A stretch of DNA of 64,000 bases. It comes from Thalassotalea nanhaiensis (GTDB lineage Bacteria > Pseudomonadota > Gammaproteobacteria > Enterobacterales > Alteromonadaceae). The translations under genes and the position numbers were made by a program. Numbering within the stretch: position 1 is the first letter of the stretch; every line of letters starts with the position of its first letter. This document shows positions 36,384 through 45,121 of the stretch, piece after piece. Below the pieces are notes generated by a model. It ran no database searches and was not told the DNA's origin. It saw only the letters and a list, made by a program, of their open reading frames with translations. The stretch is taken from positions 1,984,001 to 2,048,000 of the forward strand of contig NZ_CP134146.1 in assembly GCF_031583575.1 (NCBI RefSeq), in the 5' to 3' direction.

Positions 36384-37826
36384 TTATTTTTTATCGTAAC
36401 CTTTGAACTCTTCACCCGGTTGAATGTTTCGATACACTGCCATGCTCTTTTTAAGATCAACAATCTTCTTCATTATTGGCTCCATTACCCAGCCGTGTAC
36501 ATAGCCCTGATTTCCCCATAACTCATAAGCTTCTTTGGGATCATTTTTAATGTCAAAAAGTTGTGGGAAGGTAAATTTAGTTACCGCCACTGAATGAGTT
36601 GATTCTGTTGCCATAAAATGCATTTTCATATTACGCCACTTGATGGCAAACAAATCATCACCAACAAAAACAATAAAATGATCTCGATTAGATGTCTCTT
36701 GTTTGCCAAGGAAAAAGTCCTTTTGATTTACGCCGTCAATAGGACGATCTGTAGGTACCAGTTTATCTGCACCAGCAAAACTGGCAATAGTGGTGTACAT
36801 ATCAATATCACCTACGATTTCATCTGATACACGACCAGCCTTAATTTTATTTGGGTAGCGGATCATTGCTGGAGTCCGTAATCCGCCTTCGTAGGCGGTA
36901 CTCAATCCACCACGCCAAGGGCCATTTGAACCACCTCCACCGTCTTCACCGGCAGCTAGAGCACCTGTTTGTGGGAAATTTCCTGCACCATTGTCTCCGG
37001 TAAGAATAACCACTGTATTATCAGCAATGCCTGCATCATCTATCGCTTTTAAAACTTGACCTATATTGTGATCAACTTCCATTTGTGTATCAGCATAAAT
37101 GCCGGCTTTAGAGGCGTTTTTAAAGTCTGGGTGCACAGTAAAAGGAGGATGAAAATGAGTAAAAGCAATGTAGCTATAAAAAGGTTTGCCAGTTTTAGCT
37201 TGCTTTTTAATATTTGCTATCGCTTTTTCGGTTATCTCACTATCTAAGGTTATTTTTGCAGGAATATCGAATTTTCTAACCTTTGTCGCATCCTTACCTT
37301 TTACGCCCTCATAAATATAAGGGGTAGTAGCAACAGTCGGATCCCATTGTGGTGTTGCTGTATAGCCTGAAGCATTGGTGCCTTCTTGCGTTCCCCAAAA
37401 GTAATCATACCCCTGATAATTAGGAAGCTTTTTAATGCTTGCACCAACATGCCATTTGCCAAACAGTGTTGTGTGATAACCTGCATCAGAAAGAAGTTCG
37501 GGTAAGGTATACTCCCAATAGGCTAAACCATCAGGCTCTCCAGGGGCTGGTACTTTTTGATTACCGCTACGAATTGGTAGCCTACCAGTGTGTAACGCGG
37601 AACGAGTAGGGGTGCATTGGTTTTGAACATTAAAGTTTGTAAGTCGTAACCCTTGGTTTGCAAATTTATCAATACTAGGTGTTTCAATGGTACTGCCTTG
37701 AATACTCAGGTCTCCCCATCCCCAGTTATCCACTAAAATATAGACAATATTTGGCTTATCTTCTGCAAAGGTATTAAAAGATAATACTAATACGGTACAA
37801 ACTAACAATCGCTTAAAAAAATTCAT
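36384..37826 (-). CDS. Secreted type I sulfatase
   Basis: A 480-residue sulfatase with a signal peptide (cleavage near NTFA-ED). The formylglycine motif is C71-T-P-T-R75 (QCTPTRSALHTGR), so it needs a maturase encoded elsewhere. The first metal site reads VDNWGWGD: the second of the usual two aspartates is N34; the second metal site TGDNGAGN and the FGKWHVG motif are conserved. It would remove sulfate esters from a carbohydrate or other ester outside the cytoplasm. The start is supported by AGGAAAC. It is divergent from the SDR operon. Confidence 0.9.
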   Translation of the reverse strand: MNFFKRLLVCTVLVLSFNTFAEDKPNIVYILVDNWGWGDLSIQGSTIETPSIDKFANQGLRLTNFNVQNQCTPTRSALHTGRLPIRSGNQKVPAPGEPDGLAYWEYTLPELLSDAGYHTTLFGKWHVGASIKKLPNYQGYDYFWGTQEGTNASGYTATPQWDPTVATTPYIYEGVKGKDATKVRKFDIPAKITLDSEITEKAIANIKKQAKTGKPFYSYIAFTHFHPPFTVHPDFKNASKAGIYADTQMEVDHNIGQVLKAIDDAGIADNTVVILTGDNGAGNFPQTGALAAGEDGGGGSNGPWRGGLSTAYEGGLRTPAMIRYPNKIKAGRVSDEIVGDIDMYTTIASFAGADKLVPTDRPIDGVNQKDFFLGKQETSNRDHFIVFVGDDLFAIKWRNMKMHFMATESTHSVAVTKFTFPQLFDIKNDPKEAYELWGNQGYVHGWVMEPIMKKIVDLKKSMAVYRNIQPGEEFKGYDKK

Positions 37827-38240
37827 TAATCTTGTTTCCTATACTACTGAATTCAATAGAACTTATTGAACTATGTGAGAATATAATCAAGTTAAGTATT
37901 ACTCAGCATTTGTAGTTTTGCTTGATAATTCAGACCATTTTTTAATTAATTTAATCAGAGTGCTGTTTTAAGTTTAGTTATTACTCAGTTATATTCGCCC
38001 AGATGCCTAGTAACAATAGCAAAGCATCCTCAATTTTTTGCATAAACCTCCTTTAGAATCAAACCAATCCATCAATTTAATAATTGAGCCAAATTATCAA
38101 GCTTATCGGTCTTGCATTCTTATACTTGAGCTAATTTTTAACATTAGCTAAAAATTAATGAAATTAGAGTATGCATTGATAACTGTAATCAAATAAACGC
38201 AATTAAGTATTTATAAAATTACATCTGCAGGAATTTTTAT
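37827..38240. promoter_or_regulatory. Control region between sulfatase and SDR operon
   Basis: About 410 AT-rich bases between divergent starts. An inverted repeat, TTCAATA / TATTGAA with a 5-nt spacer (37852-37870), lies 26 bases before the sulfatase start and is a candidate operator. Nothing else recognisable was seen. Confidence 0.4.
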
Positions 38241-39056
38241 ATGAAAAATCAATTTTACAATAAAGTATGTCTGGTTACTGGATCTGCATCTGGCATCGGA
38301 AAAGCCGTTACTCAATTACTTTCCAGTCGTGGTGCAAGGGTTGTAGCCGTTGATATTAATATCACTCAATTACAGCAATGGGTCGATTCATCTAATAACA
38401 ACATAACGGTTAAACGTTTAAATGTTATTGAACACGAGGATTTTTCTCAATTAATCAAAGAGATCATAACTGAGTTTGGTCAGTTAGATTATTTATTCAA
38501 TATTGCTGGCATTACAGTTGCGGGCGAGGTTGTTAATTTAACTATCGAACATTGGAAAAAGGTTTTGTCGGTAGATTTAGATGGTGTCGTAAATGGATCA
38601 ACATTAGCGTTTAAACAAATGGCTAAACAGGGGGGGGGTCATATTATCAATCTTGCTTCTATTCAAGGTTTGGTGCCACTACCTATGGAAGCACCATATG
38701 TTACTGCAAAATTTGGGGTTGTTGGCTTGTCACAGGCGTTACGTGTTGAAGGTGCTGATTTGGGCGTTAAGGTAAGTGTTGTTTGTCCAGGTTATGTCAA
38801 AACCCCAATTTTTGAAAAAAGCGAAATGATGAATTTAGATCGTGATAAGCACCTTAAGTCACTAGAAGGCTTTGAAAAATCAGGAATATCCCCAGAAGGC
38901 TGTGCTGAAGTTATTTTAGCTGGTGTTAAAAAGAACAAAGCAATAATCCCAGTAACAACTCCTGCTAAATTTTTATGGATGTTAAGTCGTCTTTCACCAA
39001 GTTTTTTAATCAAGTTATTAACCAAAGATTTAGCAAAATCAAGATTAAACAGATAA
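38241..39056 (+). CDS. SDR family oxidoreductase
   Basis: A 271-residue classical short-chain dehydrogenase. Cofactor loop TGSASGIG is at 13-20, NIAG at 87-90, catalytic S140, Y153 and K157 (YVTAK). An Asp after the second strand (VAVDIN) suggests NAD preference. A run of nine G (38630-38638) encodes Gly131-133 and is a slippage-prone spot. The first of four genes (SDR, saccharopine-dehydrogenase-like, crotonase, and after a gap an acetoacetate decarboxylase). An AGGA site precedes the ATG. Substrate unknown. Confidence 0.87.
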   Translation: MKNQFYNKVCLVTGSASGIGKAVTQLLSSRGARVVAVDINITQLQQWVDSSNNNITVKRLNVIEHEDFSQLIKEIITEFGQLDYLFNIAGITVAGEVVNLTIEHWKKVLSVDLDGVVNGSTLAFKQMAKQGGGHIINLASIQGLVPLPMEAPYVTAKFGVVGLSQALRVEGADLGVKVSVVCPGYVKTPIFEKSEMMNLDRDKHLKSLEGFEKSGISPEGCAEVILAGVKKNKAIIPVTTPAKFLWMLSRLSPSFLIKLLTKDLAKSRLNR

Positions 39057-39071
39057 ATAGGAATATTAAAA

Positions 39072-40196
39072 ATGAATGATAATTATCAAGTTGTCGTCTA
39101 TGGCGCGAGTGGCTATACCGGACGTTTAGTTGTTGAGTTTTTAAGGGAATATAACATTCCTTTTATTGCTGCTGGTAGGAATTGTAGCCGCATCGAAGAA
39201 GCAATGAAAACAATTCCCGGAATTGAAAATGCCGACTACAAAATAGTAGAGGTTGAGCATACCGTTGAAGCTTTAACTGCGCTATTAAAGGGCAAAAAGG
39301 TCGTTTGTAACACGGTAGGCCCTTTCTCTCGATTTGGTGAAGAAACCATCCAAGCAGCATTAAATAGCGGTTGTCATTATTTAGATACAACGGGTGAGCA
39401 AAATTGGATGTTGGAAATGGAAGCAAAATTCCATGATAAATTTGAGCAGGCTGGTTTAGTCTGTGCACCTGCAACGGCATATATGTTTAGTGTGAGTGAT
39501 ATTGCAGCTCGTGTTTGTTTAGAAACTCCAGGTATTGATAGCCTTGATGTTAGAGTTTTTACTTTTGGTACACCTACTGTTGGTTCTACCCAATCAGTGT
39601 TTGATATGTGCCGTAACCCGTCATTCAAAATTGTTGACCACCAGTTACAACAGTATGAAAAAACATTTGTTAGGCAAGAGCTGGCACTTCCTTATAGCGG
39701 TGACATTGTTATGGGAAACCAATGGGGAGGCGGATCACACGTTGTTTATTTTAAAAATGATGGCCGAGTTCGTAACTGTAATATGGTACTTGCCATGGGT
39801 AATCAAAATATCTGGAAAGGTTGCGAAGAACTGGAAGTTGCTTACAACGTACAGCTGCAATGGCTTAATGATGAGCAATTGTTTCCGGTTTTGGACCATT
39901 TAGCGGGTCAAATGCAAAGTACTATGCCACCGCGTGAGAATCGACATAAAAATCGATTTATTGATTGGTGTGTCGGTCGAGGTAATAACAAGTCTGTTCG
40001 TTGTGAAATTTCTGGCAATAATGCCTATCAAATCACCGGTTTATTACAAGCTTATGCTGCTATGCGCCTTATTAAAGATAAGCCAAGTAAAGCGGGTTTT
40101 CGTTCAATTAATGAAGTATTAGGGCATCGTGACGTATTTGGCGCAATTCAAGCTTATGGGTATGCCACTATGAAAGAACAACAGGAGACACACTAA
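39072..40196 (+). CDS. Saccharopine dehydrogenase-like NAD(P)-binding protein
   Basis: A 374-residue protein with a Rossmann start (VVYGASGYTGRLVVEFLREY) and the features NTVGPFSRFGEETIQAAL and GCHYLDTTGEQNW of the saccharopine dehydrogenase / trans-acting enoyl reductase superfamily. The C-terminal half (from about 180) is not the lysine-pathway domain, so it is not a true saccharopine dehydrogenase; the reaction is unknown. It is 15 nt after the SDR, with AGGA upstream, and overlaps the crotonase start by one base (TAATG). Confidence 0.75.
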   Translation: MNDNYQVVVYGASGYTGRLVVEFLREYNIPFIAAGRNCSRIEEAMKTIPGIENADYKIVEVEHTVEALTALLKGKKVVCNTVGPFSRFGEETIQAALNSGCHYLDTTGEQNWMLEMEAKFHDKFEQAGLVCAPATAYMFSVSDIAARVCLETPGIDSLDVRVFTFGTPTVGSTQSVFDMCRNPSFKIVDHQLQQYEKTFVRQELALPYSGDIVMGNQWGGGSHVVYFKNDGRVRNCNMVLAMGNQNIWKGCEELEVAYNVQLQWLNDEQLFPVLDHLAGQMQSTMPPRENRHKNRFIDWCVGRGNNKSVRCEISGNNAYQITGLLQAYAAMRLIKDKPSKAGFRSINEVLGHRDVFGAIQAYGYATMKEQQETH

Positions 40197-41038
40197 TGAA
40201 CTTTTCAACATTTTCCACTAAAAAAGATGATGCAACTTTAACCGTTACTCTTAATTACGGAGACGTTAATATGATGTCAGCTACTATGGTTGCAGAGCTT
40301 TTTTCTTTAGTTGGACAGCTAACGATCGACACATCAACTAGGGTAGTAGTGTTTGAAAGTGCAAATACAGATTTTTTTGTTGCTCATTTTGACATTAACG
40401 ACATTTTAAAATTAATTGATGGTGACCCTACAATTCCAGTAAGTAAAAGTAAGGATTTGAATATATTACAAGCCCTTGGTTTATCACTTAATAGTTTGCC
40501 GCAGGTCACTATCGCTAAGGTAGATGGCATATGCCGTGGTGGTGGCTTTGAAATGATGCTGGCGATGGACATGTGCTTCGCCACCGAACATTCTAAATTT
40601 TGTTTTCCTGAAGTCAGTGCCGGCTTTTTACCATCAGGAGGTGGGTCTACACTCCTTCCTCTTAAAGTTGGAAGTGCTAGAGCATTAGAAATTATGTTAA
40701 CTGCTAGAGACTTTTCAGGAGCTGAAGCCGGGCTTTACAATGTCGTGAATAAAGTTTTCTCAAATAGCGAGCAATTAGATGACTATGTAAAAAGTACTGT
40801 GGCATATATGTCTACTAATAGCTTGGCTTCAATTCAAGGAGTTAAGTCTGTATTAAAACAAACAATGTCAGGTTTTAAAAATGGCTTGTTTTCTGGTTTA
40901 GCCCAAGAAAACACAGTAATGGAACAATGTTTTTCAAACCCGAAAACTATACAAACACTGCGTTTACTTGCAGATAATACCGGTGCTGTGGAGCAAGAGT
41001 TGGAACTTGTTAATACCATTAGAACTTTAGTGAACTAA
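40196..41038 (+). CDS. Enoyl-CoA hydratase/isomerase (crotonase) family protein
   Basis: A 280-residue crotonase. The oxyanion-hole loop reads GICRGGGFEM, and both hydratase glutamates are present at the family spacing: E119 (GGGFE) and E139 (FPEVSAG), equivalent to E144 and E164 of rat enoyl-CoA hydratase. The first loop (FFVAHFDINDI) differs from the usual CAGAD-type. It follows the saccharopine-dehydrogenase-like gene with a one-base overlap and a good GGAG site. Substrate unknown. Confidence 0.85.
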   Translation: MNFSTFSTKKDDATLTVTLNYGDVNMMSATMVAELFSLVGQLTIDTSTRVVVFESANTDFFVAHFDINDILKLIDGDPTIPVSKSKDLNILQALGLSLNSLPQVTIAKVDGICRGGGFEMMLAMDMCFATEHSKFCFPEVSAGFLPSGGGSTLLPLKVGSARALEIMLTARDFSGAEAGLYNVVNKVFSNSEQLDDYVKSTVAYMSTNSLASIQGVKSVLKQTMSGFKNGLFSGLAQENTVMEQCFSNPKTIQTLRLLADNTGAVEQELELVNTIRTLVN

Positions 41039-41219
41039 GCATAGTAATGATAAAGAAGGAGGAAGATATTTAACGTGCCTTTAATTGACGAATAAAGACC
41101 TTAAAAATTAAGGTAATACAATTTTTGTGAAATATGAGCTTTAATATCAAGTTAAATATCCTCTCTATATTAACCTATCGAATGAAACTAACAGCCATCG
41201 ATAAATAGAGAGAACAGAT

Positions 41220-41975
41220 ATGGGAAAGTTTACAGTAAATCGATTTGGTCAAAGTGGTCCTGCACACAGTCCACTTTACCAGGTTCCCCTACAAGTGAAA
41301 AACACCACCAACATAATCTATCGTTACCAAGCTGATCCAAGTGAAATAGAAGATATATTACCGGAGGGCTGTGAGCTTAGATCTGATGGCAGTGCAGTCG
41401 TACAGGTACTTGTTCAAATTTGTGATCATTTACCTATGCCTTATATTGGCACTTATGTTTTCCCAGAATGTACCTTTGATGGCAAGGATTATTGCTTTGA
41501 ATATTTCCTAATGGTTAACAGCGATGTGGCAATGGCATCGGGTAGAGAATATTGGGGAGATTCTAAAAAAATATGTTATGCAGAAGTTAGTTTTGAGAGT
41601 AATGAAATTTATAGCAAATGTCAGCGTCCTAAAGGTTTGTCATTGGTTGAAACTCACTTTAGAACTGAGGTACAAATACCTGCCGAAGAAGCGCCAGAAA
41701 TGCCGCCGGGTTTATGTTTGAAAATGATCCCTAATGTAGAAGGTAAAGGCTTTGATGTACATCAGTACGTAGAAGATGATGCGCAATTTGTACCCTCTAC
41801 TGATGCTGCAGGTCGGTACGAAATTTATAAAGGTACTGGATCTGTGTGGATGCCTGCTGAAACTGACGTTTGGCCAATACATAAATTAAAGCCGATTAAA
41901 ATGCTAGACTGCTATCTGGTCAAAGGGGATATGGATTTTAATCCAGGCACTATTTTAAAAGACTTCAATAAGTAA
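41220..41975 (+). CDS. Acetoacetate decarboxylase family protein
   Basis: A 251-residue protein. The Schiff-base motif SGREYWGDSKKI places K116-K117 next to one another, as Lys115-Lys116 in the Clostridium enzyme; an Arg (R35) and Glu (E83) lie where that enzyme has Arg29 and Glu76. The core suggests a Schiff-base decarboxylase or aldol/hydrolase variant, not necessarily acting on acetoacetate. There are 181 bases before it, with AGAGAGAAC upstream of the ATG, so it may have its own promoter while belonging functionally to the same group. Confidence 0.82.
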   Translation: MGKFTVNRFGQSGPAHSPLYQVPLQVKNTTNIIYRYQADPSEIEDILPEGCELRSDGSAVVQVLVQICDHLPMPYIGTYVFPECTFDGKDYCFEYFLMVNSDVAMASGREYWGDSKKICYAEVSFESNEIYSKCQRPKGLSLVETHFRTEVQIPAEEAPEMPPGLCLKMIPNVEGKGFDVHQYVEDDAQFVPSTDAAGRYEIYKGTGSVWMPAETDVWPIHKLKPIKMLDCYLVKGDMDFNPGTILKDFNK

Positions 41976-41994
41976 AAAATAGAAAAGGGCAGTC

Positions 41995-42014
41995 ATTCCC
42001 GCTGAGGCGGGAAT
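41995..42014. repeat. Short GC-rich hairpin (REP-like)
   Basis: Perfect 8-bp stem ATTCCCGC / GCGGGAAT with a TGAG loop in otherwise AT-rich sequence. The word resembles dispersed REP-like hairpins of marine gammaproteobacteria; only one copy is seen here. It also could end transcription of the decarboxylase gene. Confidence 0.5.
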
Positions 42015-42097
42015 ACTTTATTTTGCCTATTTTTGACACAAGTAGTTTTAACCAAATATCACATAAACCTCTGCGTTCACATTCAGTGAGATGGTTT

Positions 42098-43471
42098 TTA
42101 ATTTAGCTTCATATTAAATTTAACGGGTGTAAAAAAGTGAGTTTCAAATTTTTTATCGATAATGGTTTGTAACAACGCTTTAGCGCTTTGTTTTGAAACA
42201 GAGTCTGTCATCTGTTTTTTGTCATAGGCTAAAGTAAATAGCAGCTGGAGCGTTGCTTGTTCTTTATCATTTTGAATCAAAGCCTTTAGTGCCGGCTTGT
42301 TATTATGTTTAATATCGGCAATTTGATATAAGCAAGCAAGTGCGACTTGGTGTTCGCTTTGTTCAATAGCGTATAGGTAACGATTAACTAACGCCTTAAA
42401 ATGTATACGTTGATTAAAATGCGCTGTTATTACTTGTTTGTTTTGCCTGATAACTTTAATAATCGCCAAAAGAAACAAAAGCGCAGTACAAATCACAATT
42501 ACTAACCACCAATTAATAGTCGATGTGCTAGTTTGTGGTTGACTCTCTGCTTTTTGTGGTGCGTTTGCGATGATTTCTTCACTAGACTCTCCCACTTGAA
42601 AGCTCATCTCTGGCATTGTCACAGTCTTAAGTCGTTTTTTGGTCGTGTCCCACCAAAGGACGGTTTCAGCAGGAAGTTTATAGAGTCCTTCTTGCTGAAA
42701 AATCAGTGTAACTGATGAGGTTAAACGAGTCTGACTTATGTCGCTGAGAACATCGTAACCATCTGATTTGTTAGTTGGTTTTTCATAAGTTTGCGCGCCG
42801 TCAAACTGAATGGGCTCAAAGTCAGGTAACATAACGCCATGTAAATTATCGCCGTGGATCTCTCTTTTTATGGTAATAGCGCTTCCAATGGCAAGCGCCT
42901 GTTCAGGTTGCTCAGTAATTTCACGGACAACGTCTAATTTCGAACTAGCAATATAACCCTTTACCTGTTTAAGTTTCTCGGTTTGAGTGATATTAAACGT
43001 GTATGCTTGTGTCTGTATTTTGCCAGAAACCACATTTCCTTCGATGTTAATGAAGGCTTCTGTAGCAATGGGGGCAACGTTATATTCCCCTTCCTTTAGT
43101 GGGTACAGGGCGACTTCTTTGGTTTGTATGTACCATTGTTTGCCTTTTATGGTTTTTGTTTTAAAGCCTGTTCTAGCAAAAGGTTTAGAGACAATAGCAT
43201 TTTCGATATCGAAAAAGTCTATTTTCATATTGTCGCTAAAATCATGGTAACTGATTAACTCTATTTCCAATATCGCTTGCTGGCGAGGGACAATTTGGCT
43301 TTGCTCTTTTAGGTTTACTGATACCTTTAGCAATCCATCTTGCATTAAGTCATCAACCGATAGCGGTGCATTCGCTGAACTAACAGTACTAAAAGTCACT
43401 AATAAAGCGAGTAAAAACAACTTGGACATTGTTTTAGTTGAGTATTGATATAGTGCTTTAACGGTTTGCAT
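42098..43471 (-). CDS. batD: BatD-type envelope protein
   Basis: A 457-residue BatD (oxygen tolerance) homologue: N-terminal signal segment (LFLLALLVTFSTVSSANA), extracytoplasmic beta-rich domains with VSVNLKEQSQIVPRQQAILE, an internal DISQTRLTSSVTLIFQQEGL segment, a single TM near 325-345 (NWWLVIVICTALLFLLAIIK) and a cytoplasmic helical tail. The start ATG at 43471 is chosen because AGGAG lies seven bases upstream, rather than the ATG at 43477. Last gene of the MoxR/Bat operon, overlapping the TPR gene by 14 nt. Confidence 0.85.
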   Translation of the reverse strand: MQTVKALYQYSTKTMSKLFLLALLVTFSTVSSANAPLSVDDLMQDGLLKVSVNLKEQSQIVPRQQAILEIELISYHDFSDNMKIDFFDIENAIVSKPFARTGFKTKTIKGKQWYIQTKEVALYPLKEGEYNVAPIATEAFINIEGNVVSGKIQTQAYTFNITQTEKLKQVKGYIASSKLDVVREITEQPEQALAIGSAITIKREIHGDNLHGVMLPDFEPIQFDGAQTYEKPTNKSDGYDVLSDISQTRLTSSVTLIFQQEGLYKLPAETVLWWDTTKKRLKTVTMPEMSFQVGESSEEIIANAPQKAESQPQTSTSTINWWLVIVICTALLFLLAIIKVIRQNKQVITAHFNQRIHFKALVNRYLYAIEQSEHQVALACLYQIADIKHNNKPALKALIQNDKEQATLQLLFTLAYDKKQMTDSVSKQSAKALLQTIIDKKFETHFFTPVKFNMKLN

Positions 43472-44132
43472 CCACATACTCCTGTTGGAACTTCTTCTTT
43501 AAAAATTTAGTGGGGTTTTGTTCTACTTGCTGCAACCACATTTCTCCTGTCATTTTTGCTTTATTTTTTTGTGGTTGGTCTTTAATTTTCGCCAACTCTT
43601 CTTTGCTCATTTGTACCGCGTTGTCAGGCGATGGGCTACCGCCACCTTTTGTTTTGGTTTTTACCTGATTTTTTGCCAGTTCTTTTACAATCGCTAAGTT
43701 ATGCTGAGCTTGAACATGATTTCTATTATTTTCTAAAAGCTTTTCATATTTTGTAATGGCCAAATTGATATTTCCCGCATGTGCTAGGGCATTGGCTTCG
43801 CCAAATAATGCTACTTCACCAGGAATTTGAGAGTAAACGCTAGCAGCTTGTAAAAACTCACCGTTGGCATAGTAGCTATAAGCGATCCAGTGTTGATTAG
43901 AGAACGTAAGTGCTGCTTTAGCAAACTCTTCACGTTCAACCATTAGCATGGCTTGTTGGTCTCGACTAAGCCATAAATTAACAAATGGCTGAGGATTGCT
44001 ATAAATTATTGTCGTAATTAGCAAAAGAGCAGTTAATAACCAGCGCGATTTGTAAGCTTTGACATTTTTTATTAACTTAGCAAAAGCACTTGGATTAGAA
44101 GGCTGATTTACGATGTTGATATGATTTACCAT
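43458..44132 (-). CDS. TPR membrane protein of the Bat operon
   Basis: A 224-residue protein with one TM (WLLTALLLITTIIYSNPQPF) followed by TPR motifs (EEFAKAALTFSNQHWIAYSY, NINLAITKYEKLLENNRNHV) and a disordered linker (KTKGGGSPSPDNA). In many relatives this region is fused to the second vWA protein; here it is a separate gene overlapping the vWA gene by 7 nt. The ATG at 44132 has better AAGGA spacing than that at 44144. Likely anchors or scaffolds the vWA/BatD complex. Confidence 0.75.
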   Translation of the reverse strand: MVNHINIVNQPSNPSAFAKLIKNVKAYKSRWLLTALLLITTIIYSNPQPFVNLWLSRDQQAMLMVEREEFAKAALTFSNQHWIAYSYYANGEFLQAASVYSQIPGEVALFGEANALAHAGNINLAITKYEKLLENNRNHVQAQHNLAIVKELAKNQVKTKTKGGGSPSPDNAVQMSKEELAKIKDQPQKNKAKMTGEMWLQQVEQNPTKFLKKKFQQEYVDANR

Positions 44133-45121
44133 TGCATTGTCCATCCTTTTCTAAACCAAAGAGCTTGTAATGGGATCAATAAAAACAATAATAAGTAGCC
44201 TGCATCAAACCAAGGTAGTGAGTTGTCATCAACATTTTGCAAGGTATTGTTTAGTGAACGTAATACCATTTCTACATCATCAGAGTTATGAGTAAAAGGT
44301 ACCATATTACCATTGCCTACATCTGCTAACTCTCCAAGCAAGTTTAAATCATTTGCGCTTAACCCGGCGCTGCTGGCCAAGCCGCTATCTGGATTTTCAC
44401 CAATCCCCCAGACAACGAGTTGGTGGGGAGTGCCTGTTAATAGGTTTCTAAAGCCGGTAACCGCTAACTGGTTGGTTTGATCAGTTAACAGCAAAATACT
44501 TGATGGTGCTTTGACCTGCGCCAGTAAAGCTTCTGCTGCTGGTAATACGGATTGTGGTATTTTACCACTGGCTGGCATTATGCTGCTATCTAAGACATCG
44601 AGAAAATGGCGTATCATTTCGTTGTCTTGAGTAATGGGCATAGCTACATGAGCAGATCCTGCAAACGCAATTAGGGCTGTTTTAGCATCACCACGCTTCT
44701 GTAATACCTCATTAATTTTTTGCTTGGCACGAAGTAATCTTGATGGTTGCAAATCGCTCGTGTTCATACTGGCAGAAACATCTAAGCCAATAATCAATAC
44801 CGACTCATCAGTAAAAAATGGCGTAGGTTGTTGTTTCCATGTTGGTCCTGCCATGACTAGCGTGATGATCACAGCAAACAGCATAAATAACCTTTTGGGA
44901 GTGAGCCGCCTTTTTTGTTGTTCTTTGATGGCTAAGTGGTAAATCATTGCGTCTGACATATGACCTTGCCATTGCGACAATGAATCCTCACTCTTTACCA
45001 CAAAGCGCATAAATAAATACATAGGAATGATGGCCAATAGCCACCATGGACGTAAAAAGTGAAAGCCGGCAAGTTGGTGCAAGGCTAGAATATCAATAAA
45101 ATCGAGCAATAAATCAGGCAC
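44126..45121 (-). CDS. vWA protein, BatB-like
   Basis: A 331-residue inner-membrane protein: TMs near 27-40 and 78-91, a von Willebrand A domain with MIDAS D-V-S-A-S at 114-118 and LLLTDQTN, and a C-terminal TM (FDAGYLLLFLLIPLQALWF). It overlaps the first vWA gene by 8 nt and the TPR gene by 7. Compared with typical BatB proteins it lacks the C-terminal TPR region, which is the next gene. Confidence 0.88.
   Translation of the reverse strand: MPDLLLDFIDILALHQLAGFHFLRPWWLLAIIPMYLFMRFVVKSEDSLSQWQGHMSDAMIYHLAIKEQQKRRLTPKRLFMLFAVIITLVMAGPTWKQQPTPFFTDESVLIIGLDVSASMNTSDLQPSRLLRAKQKINEVLQKRGDAKTALIAFAGSAHVAMPITQDNEMIRHFLDVLDSSIMPASGKIPQSVLPAAEALLAQVKAPSSILLLTDQTNQLAVTGFRNLLTGTPHQLVVWGIGENPDSGLASSAGLSANDLNLLGELADVGNGNMVPFTHNSDDVEMVLRSLNNTLQNVDDNSLPWFDAGYLLLFLLIPLQALWFRKGWTMQW

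Noticed and set aside
39163-39903. Several frames (105, 83 and 122 codons) overlapping the saccharopine-dehydrogenase-like gene
   Set aside because: All are out of frame or antisense to a full-length gene with a clear Rossmann motif, so they are shadows.
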